NCBI GenBank assembly: GCA_024638385.1
Contig: JAHEKJ010000011.1
Coordinates: forward strand, 7,186 to 58,760
DNA: 51,575 bases
From: Gammaproteobacteria bacterium
GTDB taxonomy: Bacteria > Pseudomonadota > Gammaproteobacteria > GCA-001735895
Direction of reading: 5' to 3'
Below the pieces are notes generated by a model. That model worked only from the letters and a program-made list of their open reading frames with translations, searched no databases and was not told the DNA's origin. Both the position numbers and the translations under genes were made by a program. Shown here in pieces: positions 37,017 to 46,405 of this stretch (positions within the stretch are counted from its first letter, which is position 1; every line of letters begins with the position of its first letter).

Positions 37017-38471
37017 ATGGGCAATTCCGAACTACTCGCCAGCCTGCAGGCCAGCTTTATCGGTCGAGATACCGAGTACCCGACGGTAGGCGGCAGCCGC
37101 GGGCCGCGAGTCTACCTCGATTCGGCGGCGTCGACGCTGATGCTGGCACCGGCCTACCAGGTCGGCCACGAGTTTCTGCAGCATTACGCCAGCACCCACT
37201 CCGACCTGCACTACGCCGCGCGCGGCGCGTCGCAGGCCTTTCACTGGGCGCACGAAAAGGTGCTCGAGTTCGTCGATGCCGACCCCGAGGTCTATTGCGC
37301 GTTTTTCGCCGGCAGCGGCGCGACCGCGGGCTTCAACCGCATGGCCGCGAGCCTCGCCGAGACCCGGCCCGAGCGCGAAGTCGTGCTGGTCTCCGAGATG
37401 GAGCATCATTCCAACGACTTGCCGCACCGGCATCATTTCGAGAGCGTGGTTCACATCCCCTGCCTCGGCGAATTCGAGCGCTACGGCGCGCTCAACATGG
37501 AGCGCCTGCGTTTGTTGATCGAGGAACACAATCACAAGATCAATTACATCGCCGTAACCGGCGCCAGCAACGTCTCCGGCGCGATCACGCCGCTGGCCGA
37601 GGTCGCGAGCCTCGCCCACCAGGTCGGCGCCTACCTGATCGTCGACGCGTCGCAGATGATCGCCCATGCGCCGGTCAGCATGAACGATGCCGATATCGAC
37701 GTGCTGGTATTTTCCGGCCACAAAATTTACGCGCCCGGGTCCCCGGGAGTCGTCATCGCGCGCCGCGAAGTCCTGAACCGGATCGCGCCCTGCGAACTCG
37801 GCGGCGGCATGGTCGACGATGTCTACCTCGAGCAATACATGACGACCGCGACCTTGCCCGACCGCGAGGAAGCCGGTACGCCCAACATCGTCGGCGCGAT
37901 CACGCTCGGCGCGGTGCTCGACCTGTTGAACCGAATCGGCATGGACAAGGTCCGGGAGAAGGAAATCGACCTGATCAATCATGCATGGCAGGGGCTGTCG
38001 TCGATCGACGGCGTGACCCTCTATGGCCCCGACCCGGCAGATATCCCGCGTACCGGTACCATCGCATTCAACATCAAGGGCTTCGACCACGGCCTGACCG
38101 CGGCCGCGCTCAACGACTATCACAATATCCAGGTGCGCAACGGCTGCTTTTGCGCGCACCCCTACGTGCGCGAATTGCTGAAGAAGGAAATGTGGGAGAT
38201 GGACATCGACCTCGACGCGCCCGACGCCGACGACCAGATCGAGCGCAAGCGCGGCATGGCGCGCGCGAGCCTCGGCCTGTATACGACGCGTGACGACATC
38301 GACGCGCTGATCGACGCGGTGCGCGACCTCGCCGGCCGCCGCGAAGAAATCCTCGCCACCTACGAACCGGTCGGGCGCAATGGTTACCGCCACACGAAAT
38401 TCAGCCCGGCGCCGCAGGACCTGTTCGACCCCGAGCGCACGCTGGCGAATTACATTGCCGCCGAGGGCTGA
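37017..38471 (+). CDS. Class V aminotransferase-fold PLP enzyme
   Basis: A 484-aa fold-type I PLP enzyme of class V (cysteine desulfurase-like). VYLDSAASTLMLAPAYQVGH begins the domain, EMEHHSNDLP holds a ring-stacking His, and the PLP Lys is in VFSGHKIYAPGSPGVV. A Cys-rich GCFCAHPYVRELL near the C-terminus resembles the catalytic-Cys position. It is longer than typical SufS/IscS (about 400 aa) because of insertions in the C-terminal half. The ATG at 37017 is preferred over a longer frame. Function is uncertain: desulfurase, lyase or aminotransferase. Confidence 0.85.
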   Translation: MGNSELLASLQASFIGRDTEYPTVGGSRGPRVYLDSAASTLMLAPAYQVGHEFLQHYASTHSDLHYAARGASQAFHWAHEKVLEFVDADPEVYCAFFAGSGATAGFNRMAASLAETRPEREVVLVSEMEHHSNDLPHRHHFESVVHIPCLGEFERYGALNMERLRLLIEEHNHKINYIAVTGASNVSGAITPLAEVASLAHQVGAYLIVDASQMIAHAPVSMNDADIDVLVFSGHKIYAPGSPGVVIARREVLNRIAPCELGGGMVDDVYLEQYMTTATLPDREEAGTPNIVGAITLGAVLDLLNRIGMDKVREKEIDLINHAWQGLSSIDGVTLYGPDPADIPRTGTIAFNIKGFDHGLTAAALNDYHNIQVRNGCFCAHPYVRELLKKEMWEMDIDLDAPDADDQIERKRGMARASLGLYTTRDDIDALIDAVRDLAGRREEILATYEPVGRNGYRHTKFSPAPQDLFDPERTLANYIAAEG

Positions 38472-38499
38472 ACGTCCCGCCGCCCGCTCGGCCGCAGCC

Positions 38500-39636
38500 G
38501 TGAAAATCGAAGCCATCGAAGTCCATATCCTCGGCGGTCCCGCCGAGGAGAGCCGCCCGCACTGGGTCAGTCATTATCCGGTTCCGGCGGCCAACGAGTT
38601 GCTCGTGATCCTGCGCGCCGAGGGCGGCGTCACCGGCTTCGGTCTCGGCAGCAGCAACGGTCCGCTGGATGCGACCGCGGCGATGTTCGCCGATGGCCTC
38701 GCCGACTTCATCGTCGGCGCCGACGCGCGCGCGCCCGAGCGGTTGTATGCGCAGCTGACCGCGCTGACCTGGCAACGCGTCGCCTTCGAAAGAGGCTGGG
38801 GCAAACCGCAAATCGGGCTGGCCGCGGCCGCGGTCGACATCGCGATGTGGGATCTGCTCGGCAAGCTGACCGGACAACCGCTCTACCGCCTGTTCGGCGG
38901 CCATCGCGATGCGGTGCCGTGCTACGTGACCTGCGCCTACTACCGCGACGGCAAGGATGAAGCCGAGCTGCGCGAGGAAATGCAGATGCTCAAGAAGCAG
39001 GGCCATCGCGCGTTCAAGGCCAAGATCGGCGGGCTCGAGATCGAAGCCGACGTGGCGCGGCTGCGCGCGATCCGCGACGTCATCGGCGCCGACGCCGAGC
39101 TGATGATCGACGTCAACGGCGGCTGGGATCTCGCGACCGCGACGCGCGCGGTGAAGCTACTGCCCGAGATCGACCCGCGCTGGCTCGAGGAGCCGGTGCC
39201 CTGGTACGACGACCGGCGGCTGCTCAAATTGCTCGCGCAGCAAACCGACATCCCGCTGTCGGCCGGCGAGAGCGAGATGACCGCGCACGGTTGCCGCGCG
39301 CTGCTCGAGGAACAGGCGATCCGCGTGCTGCAGTTCGACTGCACGCGCATGGGCGGTTTCACGATGGGGCGCAAGCTCGCCGCGCTGGCCGAACTGAACC
39401 ACGTCGAGGTCGCGCCACACCACGATTGTTTCCTGCACGCGCACATCGTCGCCGCGAGCCCGGCGGGGCTGATCGTCGAATCCTTCACCGACCCCGAGCG
39501 CGACCCGCTGCAAGCGGAACTGTTTGCCGACCCGCCGCGAATCGAGGACGGCACCCTCTACCTCAAGGACGAACCCGGCCTCGGGCTCGAGCTGCGCCCC
39601 GATACGGTCGAGAAATACGGCCGTCGGATCCTCTGA
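38500..39636 (+). CDS. Mandelate racemase/muconate lactonizing enzyme family (enolase superfamily) protein
   Basis: A 378-aa enzyme with a GTG start. The barrel has the KxK base motif (AFKAKIGGLEIEADV), metal ligands in ELMIDVNGGWD, RWLEEPVPWYD and SAGESEM, and a candidate His acid/base in VEVAPHHDCFLHAHI. This is the MR-like pattern for abstraction of a proton alpha to a carboxylate, as in sugar-acid dehydratases or racemases. The substrate is not predictable. It lies 28 bases after the class V aminotransferase gene. Confidence 0.88.
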   Translation: MKIEAIEVHILGGPAEESRPHWVSHYPVPAANELLVILRAEGGVTGFGLGSSNGPLDATAAMFADGLADFIVGADARAPERLYAQLTALTWQRVAFERGWGKPQIGLAAAAVDIAMWDLLGKLTGQPLYRLFGGHRDAVPCYVTCAYYRDGKDEAELREEMQMLKKQGHRAFKAKIGGLEIEADVARLRAIRDVIGADAELMIDVNGGWDLATATRAVKLLPEIDPRWLEEPVPWYDDRRLLKLLAQQTDIPLSAGESEMTAHGCRALLEEQAIRVLQFDCTRMGGFTMGRKLAALAELNHVEVAPHHDCFLHAHIVAASPAGLIVESFTDPERDPLQAELFADPPRIEDGTLYLKDEPGLGLELRPDTVEKYGRRIL

Positions 39637-39660
39637 CCGGGCGTAACCGGTTAACCCCGC

Positions 39661-40524
39661 TTAATCCCGGCGCGCCTGCTGGTCGAAAAACGATGCCGTT
39701 TGCGGCAGTTGCGGCAACGGGATGTCGAACGGCGTGCAGCGCACGCGGCCGCTGGGCGCGCCGCGCACGAGCTCGCCCTGGTGGCGGCTCGGCACCGGGT
39801 TCGGCGAACACGGCAGCGCGTCGTCGGCCGTGTAGACCGCGATGAACAGCGTGCGCGGCCGATCCGAGTGGTTGGGCGCCGAGCCATGCAACAGGCGCGT
39901 GTGCATCAGGCAAACCGAGCCGGCGCGCCCGGTACAGCTGGTCGCGCGCTCGATGCAGTCGCGCGCCACGTCGTCGGCGACCGCGCCGGTGAATACGCCG
40001 TCGTGCCACAGGTCGTGGATCTCGCCGCGATGCGATCCCGGCACGATCTGCAGCGGCCCGTTGTCGGCGGTCACGTCGTCGACGAACAGCAGCGCGGTGA
40101 CGAGATCGTCGTTGCTGTGCGGCGTGAACGGAAAGTCCTGGTGCCACTTGACCGCGGTCGCGGCGCCGGGCAGCTTGGAATTGATCTTGCCGTGATGAAA
40201 CCGGATCGCCGGCCCGATCAGCTCGGCGACGCAATCGGTCATACGGCTGGTGCGCATCGCGTCGTCATAGGCGGCCGAGATCTCGGTCGGCGAGTTGACG
40301 CGCCGCAACGCCGGGCTGTCGGCGGCATGCCCCGGTTCGACATCGAAGCGCGGGCGACCGTCGACGGTCTCGCCCCAGGGCGCGTCGTGCGCGCGGCTGT
40401 CGTCGACCCAGGCGGCAAACTCGGCGCGCAACGCGTCGAGCTGCGCCGGCGCGACCGCGTCCTCGACGAGCAGGTAGCCCTCGGTACGGAAAAAATCGAC
40501 CTGCGACTGGCTGAGTTGTGTCAT
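39661..40524 (-). CDS. Phytanoyl-CoA dioxygenase (PhyH) family protein, copy 3
   Basis: A 287-aa Fe(II)/2-oxoglutarate oxygenase. HxD is in TAVKWHQDFPFTPHSNDD, the distal His probably in CLMHTRLLHGSAPNHSDRPR, with the adjacent Arg for 2-oxoglutarate. Blocks shared with the copy at 17675-18535 (DGRPRFDVEPGH, NSKLPG, LWHDGVFTGAV) mark them as paralogues. It is alone on its strand between the enolase-superfamily gene and the PLP lyase gene. The substrate is unknown. Confidence 0.88.
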   Translation of the reverse strand: MTQLSQSQVDFFRTEGYLLVEDAVAPAQLDALRAEFAAWVDDSRAHDAPWGETVDGRPRFDVEPGHAADSPALRRVNSPTEISAAYDDAMRTSRMTDCVAELIGPAIRFHHGKINSKLPGAATAVKWHQDFPFTPHSNDDLVTALLFVDDVTADNGPLQIVPGSHRGEIHDLWHDGVFTGAVADDVARDCIERATSCTGRAGSVCLMHTRLLHGSAPNHSDRPRTLFIAVYTADDALPCSPNPVPSRHQGELVRGAPSGRVRCTPFDIPLPQLPQTASFFDQQARRD

Positions 40525-40624
40525 CGGCGCTTTCCGGCGTTAAAAACAGCAATATAACCGATCGCCGCGGCCGAATAAATTTCGACTTTTCGATTCGCTG
40601 GATCGAAGTTTCCGAGCCATTGTC

Positions 40625-40654
40625 TTGACACCGGCCGGCCGCGACTTTTCTAAT
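40625..40654 (+). promoter_or_regulatory. Sigma-70 promoter of the PLP lyase gene
   Basis: A consensus TTGACA (40625-40630) and TCTAAT (40649-40654) are separated by 18 bases. The expected start site (about 40661) lies 19 bases before the ATG at 40680. Confidence 0.6.
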
Positions 40655-40679
40655 GCGGTTTTGTTCACGAGGAATTCCG

Positions 40680-41885
40680 ATGGCGCTCAAGACTCTGCAT
40701 GACAAGGGCTCGCGCACGCTCGCGATCCACGCCGGCGAAGACCCCGATCCGACCACCGGCGCGTCGTCGCCGAGCCTGGTCATGTCGAGCACCTACGTGG
40801 TCGACGAGGAGATCAGTTTCTCGGCCAACAACCTGAGCGCCGAGACGCCGTTCGTCTATACCCGCTGGGACAACCCGACGACGCGCAAGCTCGAGCAAAA
40901 GCTTGCCGTGCTCGAGCGCGCCGAGGCTTGCGCCGCCTTCGCGTCGGGCATGGCGGCGAGCACCGCGGTGCTGCTGGCGCATCTGCGGGCGGGCGATCAC
41001 CTCGTCATCAGCAATACCAATTATCCGGGCACCGCCGAAGTCGCGCGCGACACGCTGCCGCGCTTCGGCATCGACGTGAGCCCGGTGGATAGCTCGGATC
41101 TCGACTGCATCCGCGCGGCGATGCGCGATTCGACGCGCCTGGTCTGGGTCGAGACGCCGTCGAATCCATTGCTGCGAATCACCGACTTGCGCGGCGCGGC
41201 CGAGATCGCGCACGCCGGCGGCGCGCTGCTGGCGGTCGATTCGACCTTCGCGTCGCCGCTCGCGACCCGCCCGCTCGAACTCGGCGCCGACCTGGTGGTG
41301 CATTCGCTGACCAAGTACATCGGCGGCCACGGCGACGCGATGGGCGGCGCGGTCTGCGGCAGCCAGGCGCTGCTCGGGCCGCTGCGCGGCGAGGGGCTGG
41401 TTCACTTTGGCGGGGTAATCAGCCCGTTCAACGCCTGGCTGATCCTGCGCGGCATGGCGACGCTGCCGCTGCGCATGCGCTGCCACGAACAGAATGCGCT
41501 GGCGCTGGCGCTGTTTCTCGAAAACCATGCCGGCGTCGAGCTGGTGCGCTATCCCGGGCTCGAGTCGCATCCGCAGCACGCGCTCGCGCGCGCGCAGATG
41601 GACAATTTCTCCGGCATGATCTGTTTCCGTACGCCCGATCCGAAGGCGGTCGCGCAGCGCATGATGCGCGAGCTCGAGATCATCCACTACGCGGTCTCGC
41701 TCGGCCATCATCGCAGCCTCGTCTACCTGATGCAGACCGACGATCTGATCGGTTCGTCGTACCGTCTCGACGGCGCCGAGCTCGACAAGTATCGCAGCGT
41801 CGCCGGCGACGGCGTGTTCCGCCTTTCGGTCGGGCTCGAGGACAGCATCGACCTGATTCGCGACCTCGAGCGCGTGCTCGGATGA
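40680..41885 (+). CDS. Cys/Met metabolism PLP-dependent enzyme (trans-sulfuration family)
   Basis: A 401-aa enzyme of the cystathionine gamma-synthase/beta- and gamma-lyase/methionine gamma-lyase family. SRTLAIHAGEDPDPTTGASS is the N-terminal block. YTRWDNPTTRKLEQKLAVLE and FASGMAASTAVLLAHL bind substrate and PLP, and the PLP Lys is in VVHSLTKYIGGHGDAMGG. A methionine gamma-lyase-like role is plausible. The ATG at 40680 has a GAGGA ribosome-binding site. Its stop overlaps the hydrolase start (ATGA). Confidence 0.9.
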   Translation: MALKTLHDKGSRTLAIHAGEDPDPTTGASSPSLVMSSTYVVDEEISFSANNLSAETPFVYTRWDNPTTRKLEQKLAVLERAEACAAFASGMAASTAVLLAHLRAGDHLVISNTNYPGTAEVARDTLPRFGIDVSPVDSSDLDCIRAAMRDSTRLVWVETPSNPLLRITDLRGAAEIAHAGGALLAVDSTFASPLATRPLELGADLVVHSLTKYIGGHGDAMGGAVCGSQALLGPLRGEGLVHFGGVISPFNAWLILRGMATLPLRMRCHEQNALALALFLENHAGVELVRYPGLESHPQHALARAQMDNFSGMICFRTPDPKAVAQRMMRELEIIHYAVSLGHHRSLVYLMQTDDLIGSSYRLDGAELDKYRSVAGDGVFRLSVGLEDSIDLIRDLERVLG

Positions 41886-42808
41886 GTACGCGCGGCGCGG
41901 TTCTGAGCGCCGCGGCGGCCGCCCTGTTCGGCGAACTCGAGCACGCCGGCGTCGTCGTGCCGCGCCGCGAGGCGCTTGCCGAGCACCGTGCCACCGTCCG
42001 CGCGGGGTTTACGCCGTGGGTCGAAGCCGCGGTCGCGGCCTTCGACGGCGCGATCGAAAGCGAAACCATCGCCGAAGTCGACTGCCGCGTGCTGACCCCG
42101 GCCGGCTGGGACGCCGGGCGCGACGCCTGCGTGCTCTACGCCTTCGGTGGCGGCTTCGTCAGCGGCAGCACCTTCGAGGACCAGATCGTCGCCGCGCCGC
42201 TGGCGCAGTCCGCCGGCGCGCGCGTCGTCATGCCCGAGTACCGCCTGTCGCCCGAACACCCCTACCCGCTGCCGCAACGCGACATGCATGCGGTCTACCC
42301 CGCGCTGCTGGACCGTCACGACGCGGCGCGGCTCGCGGTTGCCGGCGAATCGGCCGGCGGCAACCAGGCGCTCGGCCTGTTACAGCACGCCCGCGATCAC
42401 GACCTCGTGCTGCCGGCGTGCGCGATCCTGATATCGCCGTGGTGCGATCTGGCGAATCGTGGCGACAGCCACGACTTCAACGACGGCCGCGATCCGACGC
42501 TCGACAACGCCTGGGTCGACCGCGCCGCCGAGTGGCACGCCGGCGGCACGCCGCGCGACGATCCCGGCGTGTCGCCACTCTACGCCGACATGGCGGGGCT
42601 GCCGGCAACGCTGATCACCAGCGGTTCGCGCGATTTACTGCTGAGCCAGTGCCTGCGGCTGGCGGCGAAGCTGCGCGCGGCCGGGGTCGATTGCGATCTG
42701 CGCGTTCACGACGGGCTCTGGCACGTGTTCGAGTTCTACCCGATCCCCGAGGCCGCGGTCTCGATCGGCGAAGCCGCGAATTTCATTCGCGCTCACTGCG
42801 TCGCGTAA
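41882..42808 (+). CDS. HSL-type alpha/beta hydrolase
   Basis: A 308-aa hormone-sensitive-lipase family hydrolase. The nucleophile motif is AVAGESAGGNQALGLL, with the Asp in ITSGSRDLLLSQC and the His in HDGLWHVFEFYPIP. The oxyanion motif usually written HGGGF is FGGGF here (LYAFGGGFVSGSTF), so the first His is replaced. It is coupled to the PLP lyase gene. Its end overlaps the convergent desaturase gene by 16 bases. The substrate is unknown. Confidence 0.88.
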   Translation: MSTRGAVLSAAAAALFGELEHAGVVVPRREALAEHRATVRAGFTPWVEAAVAAFDGAIESETIAEVDCRVLTPAGWDAGRDACVLYAFGGGFVSGSTFEDQIVAAPLAQSAGARVVMPEYRLSPEHPYPLPQRDMHAVYPALLDRHDAARLAVAGESAGGNQALGLLQHARDHDLVLPACAILISPWCDLANRGDSHDFNDGRDPTLDNAWVDRAAEWHAGGTPRDDPGVSPLYADMAGLPATLITSGSRDLLLSQCLRLAAKLRAAGVDCDLRVHDGLWHVFEFYPIPEAAVSIGEAANFIRAHCVA

Positions 42809-43683
42809 ATCTCGCGGTTGACGCGCAGGTAACCGTCGCCCCGGTGCTTGATCCGCGCGCCAACGTGGGCGTGCAGCGCCGGCAGCGCGTGAAACGGCAC
42901 CGACGCGAGGTAATGGTGCTCGGCATGGTAGGGCATGTTCCAGGCGAGAAAATTGACCCACGGCACCGTGTAGGTCGTGCGCGTGTTTTCGAGCATATTG
43001 TCGCTGAAGTCGCAGCCGCTGTGCTCGGCCAGCAGGTACAGTCTGAGCAATGGTTGCGCGATCAGCGCCGGCAATATCCAGTACCACCAGATCGCGGCGC
43101 TCGAAAACAGGATGCTGCCGCCGATCAGCAGCGCGTAGCCGGCGACGTGCACGCGCGCCTCGTCGATGACGCGGCGGTGCAGGCGCGCTTCGATGTAGGC
43201 TTCGTCGACCGTGCCCGCGGCGTGGCGCCAGAGCGTGCGCGCCGCCTGCCACCAGGTCGGCAGGCCGGTCAGGTAAAGCCAGTAGCGGCCCCGCATCAGC
43301 GGCTTCATGTCGAGCAGCTCGGGATCGAGTTCGGGATTTTGGGTGTGCCGGTGGTGGGCAAAATGGAACGCGCGAAAATACTGAAACGGCAGCAGCAGCA
43401 AAAACCCGATCGGCGCCGCAACCGCGTTGTTGATCCAGCGGGTCCTGAACGCGGTCAGGTGAATGCACTCGTGCAGCGGCGCGAACAGAAAGATCAGCAG
43501 GGCGCCGTAGAACGGAATCGTCAGCAACAGCCACGGCGTGCCGAGGCTCGCGTGCATGCCGAGGCCGGCGAGCACCAGCAAACCCAGGTGTGCGCCGAGC
43601 TGGACCGCGCCCTTCAGGTCGGAGCGCGCGGTCAGCTGCGCGATCACGTCGGGAGGTAATTTGTCGCTGCGAATGTTGCTCAT
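42793..43683 (-). CDS. Membrane fatty acid desaturase-like protein
   Basis: A 296-aa membrane di-iron protein from the ATG at 43683. The three His boxes are LHECIHLTAF, AFHFAHHRHTQN and MPYHAEHHYLASV. Several hydrophobic helices precede and separate them. Family members desaturate or hydroxylate fatty acyl or related lipids. The start overlaps the thpR stop (ATGA) upstream on the same strand, so the two are co-translated. An upstream frame that would extend it by 29 residues runs through the thpR gene and is rejected. Confidence 0.9.
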   Translation of the reverse strand: MSNIRSDKLPPDVIAQLTARSDLKGAVQLGAHLGLLVLAGLGMHASLGTPWLLLTIPFYGALLIFLFAPLHECIHLTAFRTRWINNAVAAPIGFLLLLPFQYFRAFHFAHHRHTQNPELDPELLDMKPLMRGRYWLYLTGLPTWWQAARTLWRHAAGTVDEAYIEARLHRRVIDEARVHVAGYALLIGGSILFSSAAIWWYWILPALIAQPLLRLYLLAEHSGCDFSDNMLENTRTTYTVPWVNFLAWNMPYHAEHHYLASVPFHALPALHAHVGARIKHRGDGYLRVNREIYATQ

Positions 43684-44210
43684 GCGAACGGATAGGTTTC
43701 GATCACGGCGTATTTTACGCCATTGCCGGCCGCGCGCGACTCGATCAGCGCGAACTCTTCGACCGGCCACGCCAGCGGCTCGAACTCCGGCATCGCGGGC
43801 AGGTGCGCGAGCTTGCGCGCGAAGGTCACGTGCGGTCGGTAGGGTCGCTTTTCCGGCCGATAGTCACAGGACTTGAGCGCGCGGCCGAGGGACTCGTGGA
43901 GCCGCGCCAGCGCGGCCGGCATCTCCTCACAACCGAGCCAGCCGATGCGCGGCCTGGCGAAGAAACCGGCGATATCGACGACGAGTTCGAAGGTCTCGCC
44001 GCGCGCCGCGAAGGCCGCCTCGCGCAGGCAGTCGCGTTCGGCGAAAGAGACATCGCCGACGAAATGCAGCGTCAGGTGCAGGTTGTGGTCCGGCACCCGC
44101 CGCGCCGGCCTTTGCAGCGCGACGCTGCCGGCGATGCGCGCGAGCCGCCCGCGCACCGCGTCGTCCGGCCACAATGCAAAAAAGACCCGCGTATCCCTCT
44201 TCTCCCGCAT
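43680..44210 (-). CDS. thpR: RNA 2',3'-cyclic phosphodiesterase (ThpR/LigT)
   Basis: A 176-aa 2H phosphoesterase with two HxTx motifs, NLHLTLHFVGDV and RPHVTFARKL, one per lobe. It begins DTRVFFALWPDDAVRGRL, typical of ThpR. It hydrolyses 2',3'-cyclic phosphate ends of RNA. It is coupled by ATGA to the desaturase gene. A bulged hairpin (around 44221-44266) lies in its 5' leader. Confidence 0.92.
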   Translation of the reverse strand: MREKRDTRVFFALWPDDAVRGRLARIAGSVALQRPARRVPDHNLHLTLHFVGDVSFAERDCLREAAFAARGETFELVVDIAGFFARPRIGWLGCEEMPAALARLHESLGRALKSCDYRPEKRPYRPHVTFARKLAHLPAMPEFEPLAWPVEEFALIESRAAGNGVKYAVIETYPFA

Positions 44211-44294
44211 GATTCAGGCTCCTCCCGGACTATTTTTCTGCCGAGGCGTGGAGTCCGCGGGAGAACAATTCTGCCCTACCCCGAATAATCGCAT

Positions 44295-44732
44295 TCAGAG
44301 CAACGGCACGTCGGGGACCCAGACGTAGCCATCGGCATCGATGATGTGGGCTTCGCGCAGGCCGTGGTCGGGCTGGTCGCGCGGGCCGTCGAGCACCTTG
44401 AAGCCCTGCTCGCGCGCGCGCTTCGCGGCACCGTCGGGATCGCAGCCGTGCAGGCGTAATTCGACCCCGGCGCCGCGGCGCGGCGCCGAGCGGGTGTCGG
44501 CGAGCAGCGGATGCTTGTCGTAGGTATGATCGGCATGCACCATCCAGTCGGCGCCGTAGCCGCGCACGATCAACAGGTCTTCGTCCTCGTGCAGCAGTTC
44601 GACCCGCAGCACGTCGCGGTGCAGGATCAGCGCGCGCGCGAGGTCGGCGGTCAGCAGGTTGACGGTAAAGCCGGCGAGCGACTGGCCGTAATCGCTCGCC
44701 GCCATGAACGGCTTCTTGCTGCTCTTTTTCAT
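44295..44732 (-). CDS. VOC family protein
   Basis: A 145-aa vicinal-oxygen-chelate protein. It shows LAGFTVNLLTADLARALILH as the N-terminal unit, and AGVELRLHGCDPDGAAKRAR plus HGLREAHIIDADGYVWVPD as the second. The metal ligands are less clear than in the copy at 34540, so binding without catalysis is possible. It may share a transcript with thpR, 84 bases away. Confidence 0.82.
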   Translation of the reverse strand: MKKSSKKPFMAASDYGQSLAGFTVNLLTADLARALILHRDVLRVELLHEDEDLLIVRGYGADWMVHADHTYDKHPLLADTRSAPRRGAGVELRLHGCDPDGAAKRAREQGFKVLDGPRDQPDHGLREAHIIDADGYVWVPDVPLL

Positions 44733-44804
44733 CTCCGCGTTCGCCCCGCAACCGCGTCACGATATAGCAATGTTAAGGCTTTCGACGGCGGGGAACAACG
44801 GAGC

Positions 44805-45947
44805 CTAGCGCGGGGCCCCGCCGAAGCGAAGGGTTGCGAGCGCGCCGAGCGCGAGCAGGCCGAAGAACGCGCCGATCATGGCGTGCCAACCGATGCCGTC
44901 GTAGAGATAGCCCGGCAGCCACGAGCCGAGCGCGCCGCTGAAGTAATAGATCGACACGTAGAGACCGTTGACGACGCCCTTGTGTTCCTGCGCCAGCTGG
45001 TTGGCCAGCCCCGACAGGAGCGCGTGCAACAGAAAGAAGCCGCCGGCGAGCAGAAACATCGTCAGGATCAGGCCTTCGTAGGCGACGAACCACAGCAGCG
45101 CGAGGCCGACGCCATGCACCGCGATCGCGAGCAGCAGGCCGTTGCGGTCGCTGCCGGCGCGGCGGCCGATCGCGTCGCTGTAAAACGAGATCGGCACGCC
45201 GGTCAGGTAGCCGAGATAGAGCAGCGAGACCAGCAGCGGGGTCGCTCCCGGATCGATATCCTGCAGGTGAAACGGCGCCAGGTTGAGGATGCCGGAGAAC
45301 ACGAAGAAAACGCTCGCCAGCACGACGAACATCAGCCGGTAGTCGCGATCGCGCAGCACCCGCGCGATGCCGTGATGATCGAGGCGGGCGAAATTGACGT
45401 CGCTGTCGGCTTCGACGCGCAGCAGCAGCAGCAGGGGCACGAGCTGCAGCAGCCCCATGACGACGAAGGCGCTGCGCCAGTCGAAGGCGCTGGCGAAGAT
45501 TCCGCCGACCAGCCGGCCGCCGAAGCCGCCGAGGATCGTCGCGCCGATGTAAAATCCCATCGCGCGGCGCACCTGCGCGGCCGCTACCGTGCTCGCGCAA
45601 TAGGTCATCAGCGCGGTGAAGATCGCCGGCAGGAGCAGGCCCTGTAACAGGCGCAGCGTCAGCAGATGCCAGAATTCGGTCGCCAGGCGGAAACAGACCA
45701 GGTCGATGCCGAGTAACGCCAGCGCCACGAGCAGCATCAACCGCGCCGGAATCGCCTGCAGGAAATAGCCGTAGACGATCGGCGCGACCGCCAGCGGCAG
45801 CATCGCCAGCGTCATCAACAGGCCGGCGTCGCTCGCCGAGACGCCGAATTCGGCAGCCAGCAGGGGCAGCATTGGCTGCGGGATGTAGAGCGTGCCGAAC
45901 GACACGACCGTCGCGATCAGCGCGACCACGAGCTTGCGTGAAAACAT
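44805..45947 (-). CDS. MFS transporter
   Basis: A 380-aa major facilitator protein with about 12 membrane helices. The first starts FSRKLVVALIATVVSFGTLY, and motif A-like sequences are seen in YSDAIGRRAGSDRNGLLL. ATG 45947 was chosen because the longer frame runs into unrelated sequence. It is closest to the YnfM/AraJ-like drug-exporter groups, but the substrate is unknown. It is preceded on the same strand by the DUF3291 gene with 14 bases between. Confidence 0.9.
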   Translation of the reverse strand: MFSRKLVVALIATVVSFGTLYIPQPMLPLLAAEFGVSASDAGLLMTLAMLPLAVAPIVYGYFLQAIPARLMLLVALALLGIDLVCFRLATEFWHLLTLRLLQGLLLPAIFTALMTYCASTVAAAQVRRAMGFYIGATILGGFGGRLVGGIFASAFDWRSAFVVMGLLQLVPLLLLLRVEADSDVNFARLDHHGIARVLRDRDYRLMFVVLASVFFVFSGILNLAPFHLQDIDPGATPLLVSLLYLGYLTGVPISFYSDAIGRRAGSDRNGLLLAIAVHGVGLALLWFVAYEGLILTMFLLAGGFFLLHALLSGLANQLAQEHKGVVNGLYVSIYYFSGALGSWLPGYLYDGIGWHAMIGAFFGLLALGALATLRFGGAPR

Positions 45948-45961
45948 CACGGCGTCGGCGG

Positions 45962-46405
45962 CTATTCCGGATCGAAGGCGCGGGCAAACGTGAACGCCCG
46001 CGGCGTCGGACCGTCGCGGCGCAGCGCGTCGAGCCGCGCGCCGGCCTCGTCGAGCGTCGGGATCGAGCCCGCCGGAATCCACCAGAGCACCGAGTAAGCC
46101 TCGTCCATGACATCGAACCAGTCGTGGCGCCGAGCGAGCAGCTCGCGATGCGCCGTGCGAAACGCGAACTGGCGCAGGCTTTCGAGGTCGTGCCAGACGC
46201 TCATGTTGACGAGCATGTCGGTGCCGAAATAATCGATCGCGGTCGCATCGCCGTCCTCGGTCTGCAGACGCCAGACGAAACCCGGCGCGGAGTCGGCGAG
46301 CGCATTGATGTCCTCGAGTCGTTCGACGAAACCCGCCATGCCCGGCGTATCGAGCGGATACTTCATGCGCGCGATGTTCAGCTGCGCCAGGTGATGCTCG
46401 GCCAA
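45962..46405 (-). CDS. DUF3291 domain protein
   Basis: About 147 aa. HHLAQLNIARMKYPLDTPGM is the standard start of DUF3291 proteins, and FGTDMLVNMSVWHDLESLRQ and SVLWWIPAGSIPTLDEA follow. A TTG at 46405 is preferred as start because it has GGGAG seven bases upstream and places the family motif at the N-terminus. Other in-frame starts lie upstream at 46435, 46438 and 46447 without a visible ribosome-binding site. These proteins resemble antibiotic-biosynthesis monooxygenase/heme-binding folds; their function is unknown. Confidence 0.8.
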   Translation of the reverse strand: MAEHHLAQLNIARMKYPLDTPGMAGFVERLEDINALADSAPGFVWRLQTEDGDATAIDYFGTDMLVNMSVWHDLESLRQFAFRTAHRELLARRHDWFDVMDEAYSVLWWIPAGSIPTLDEAGARLDALRRDGPTPRAFTFARAFDPE

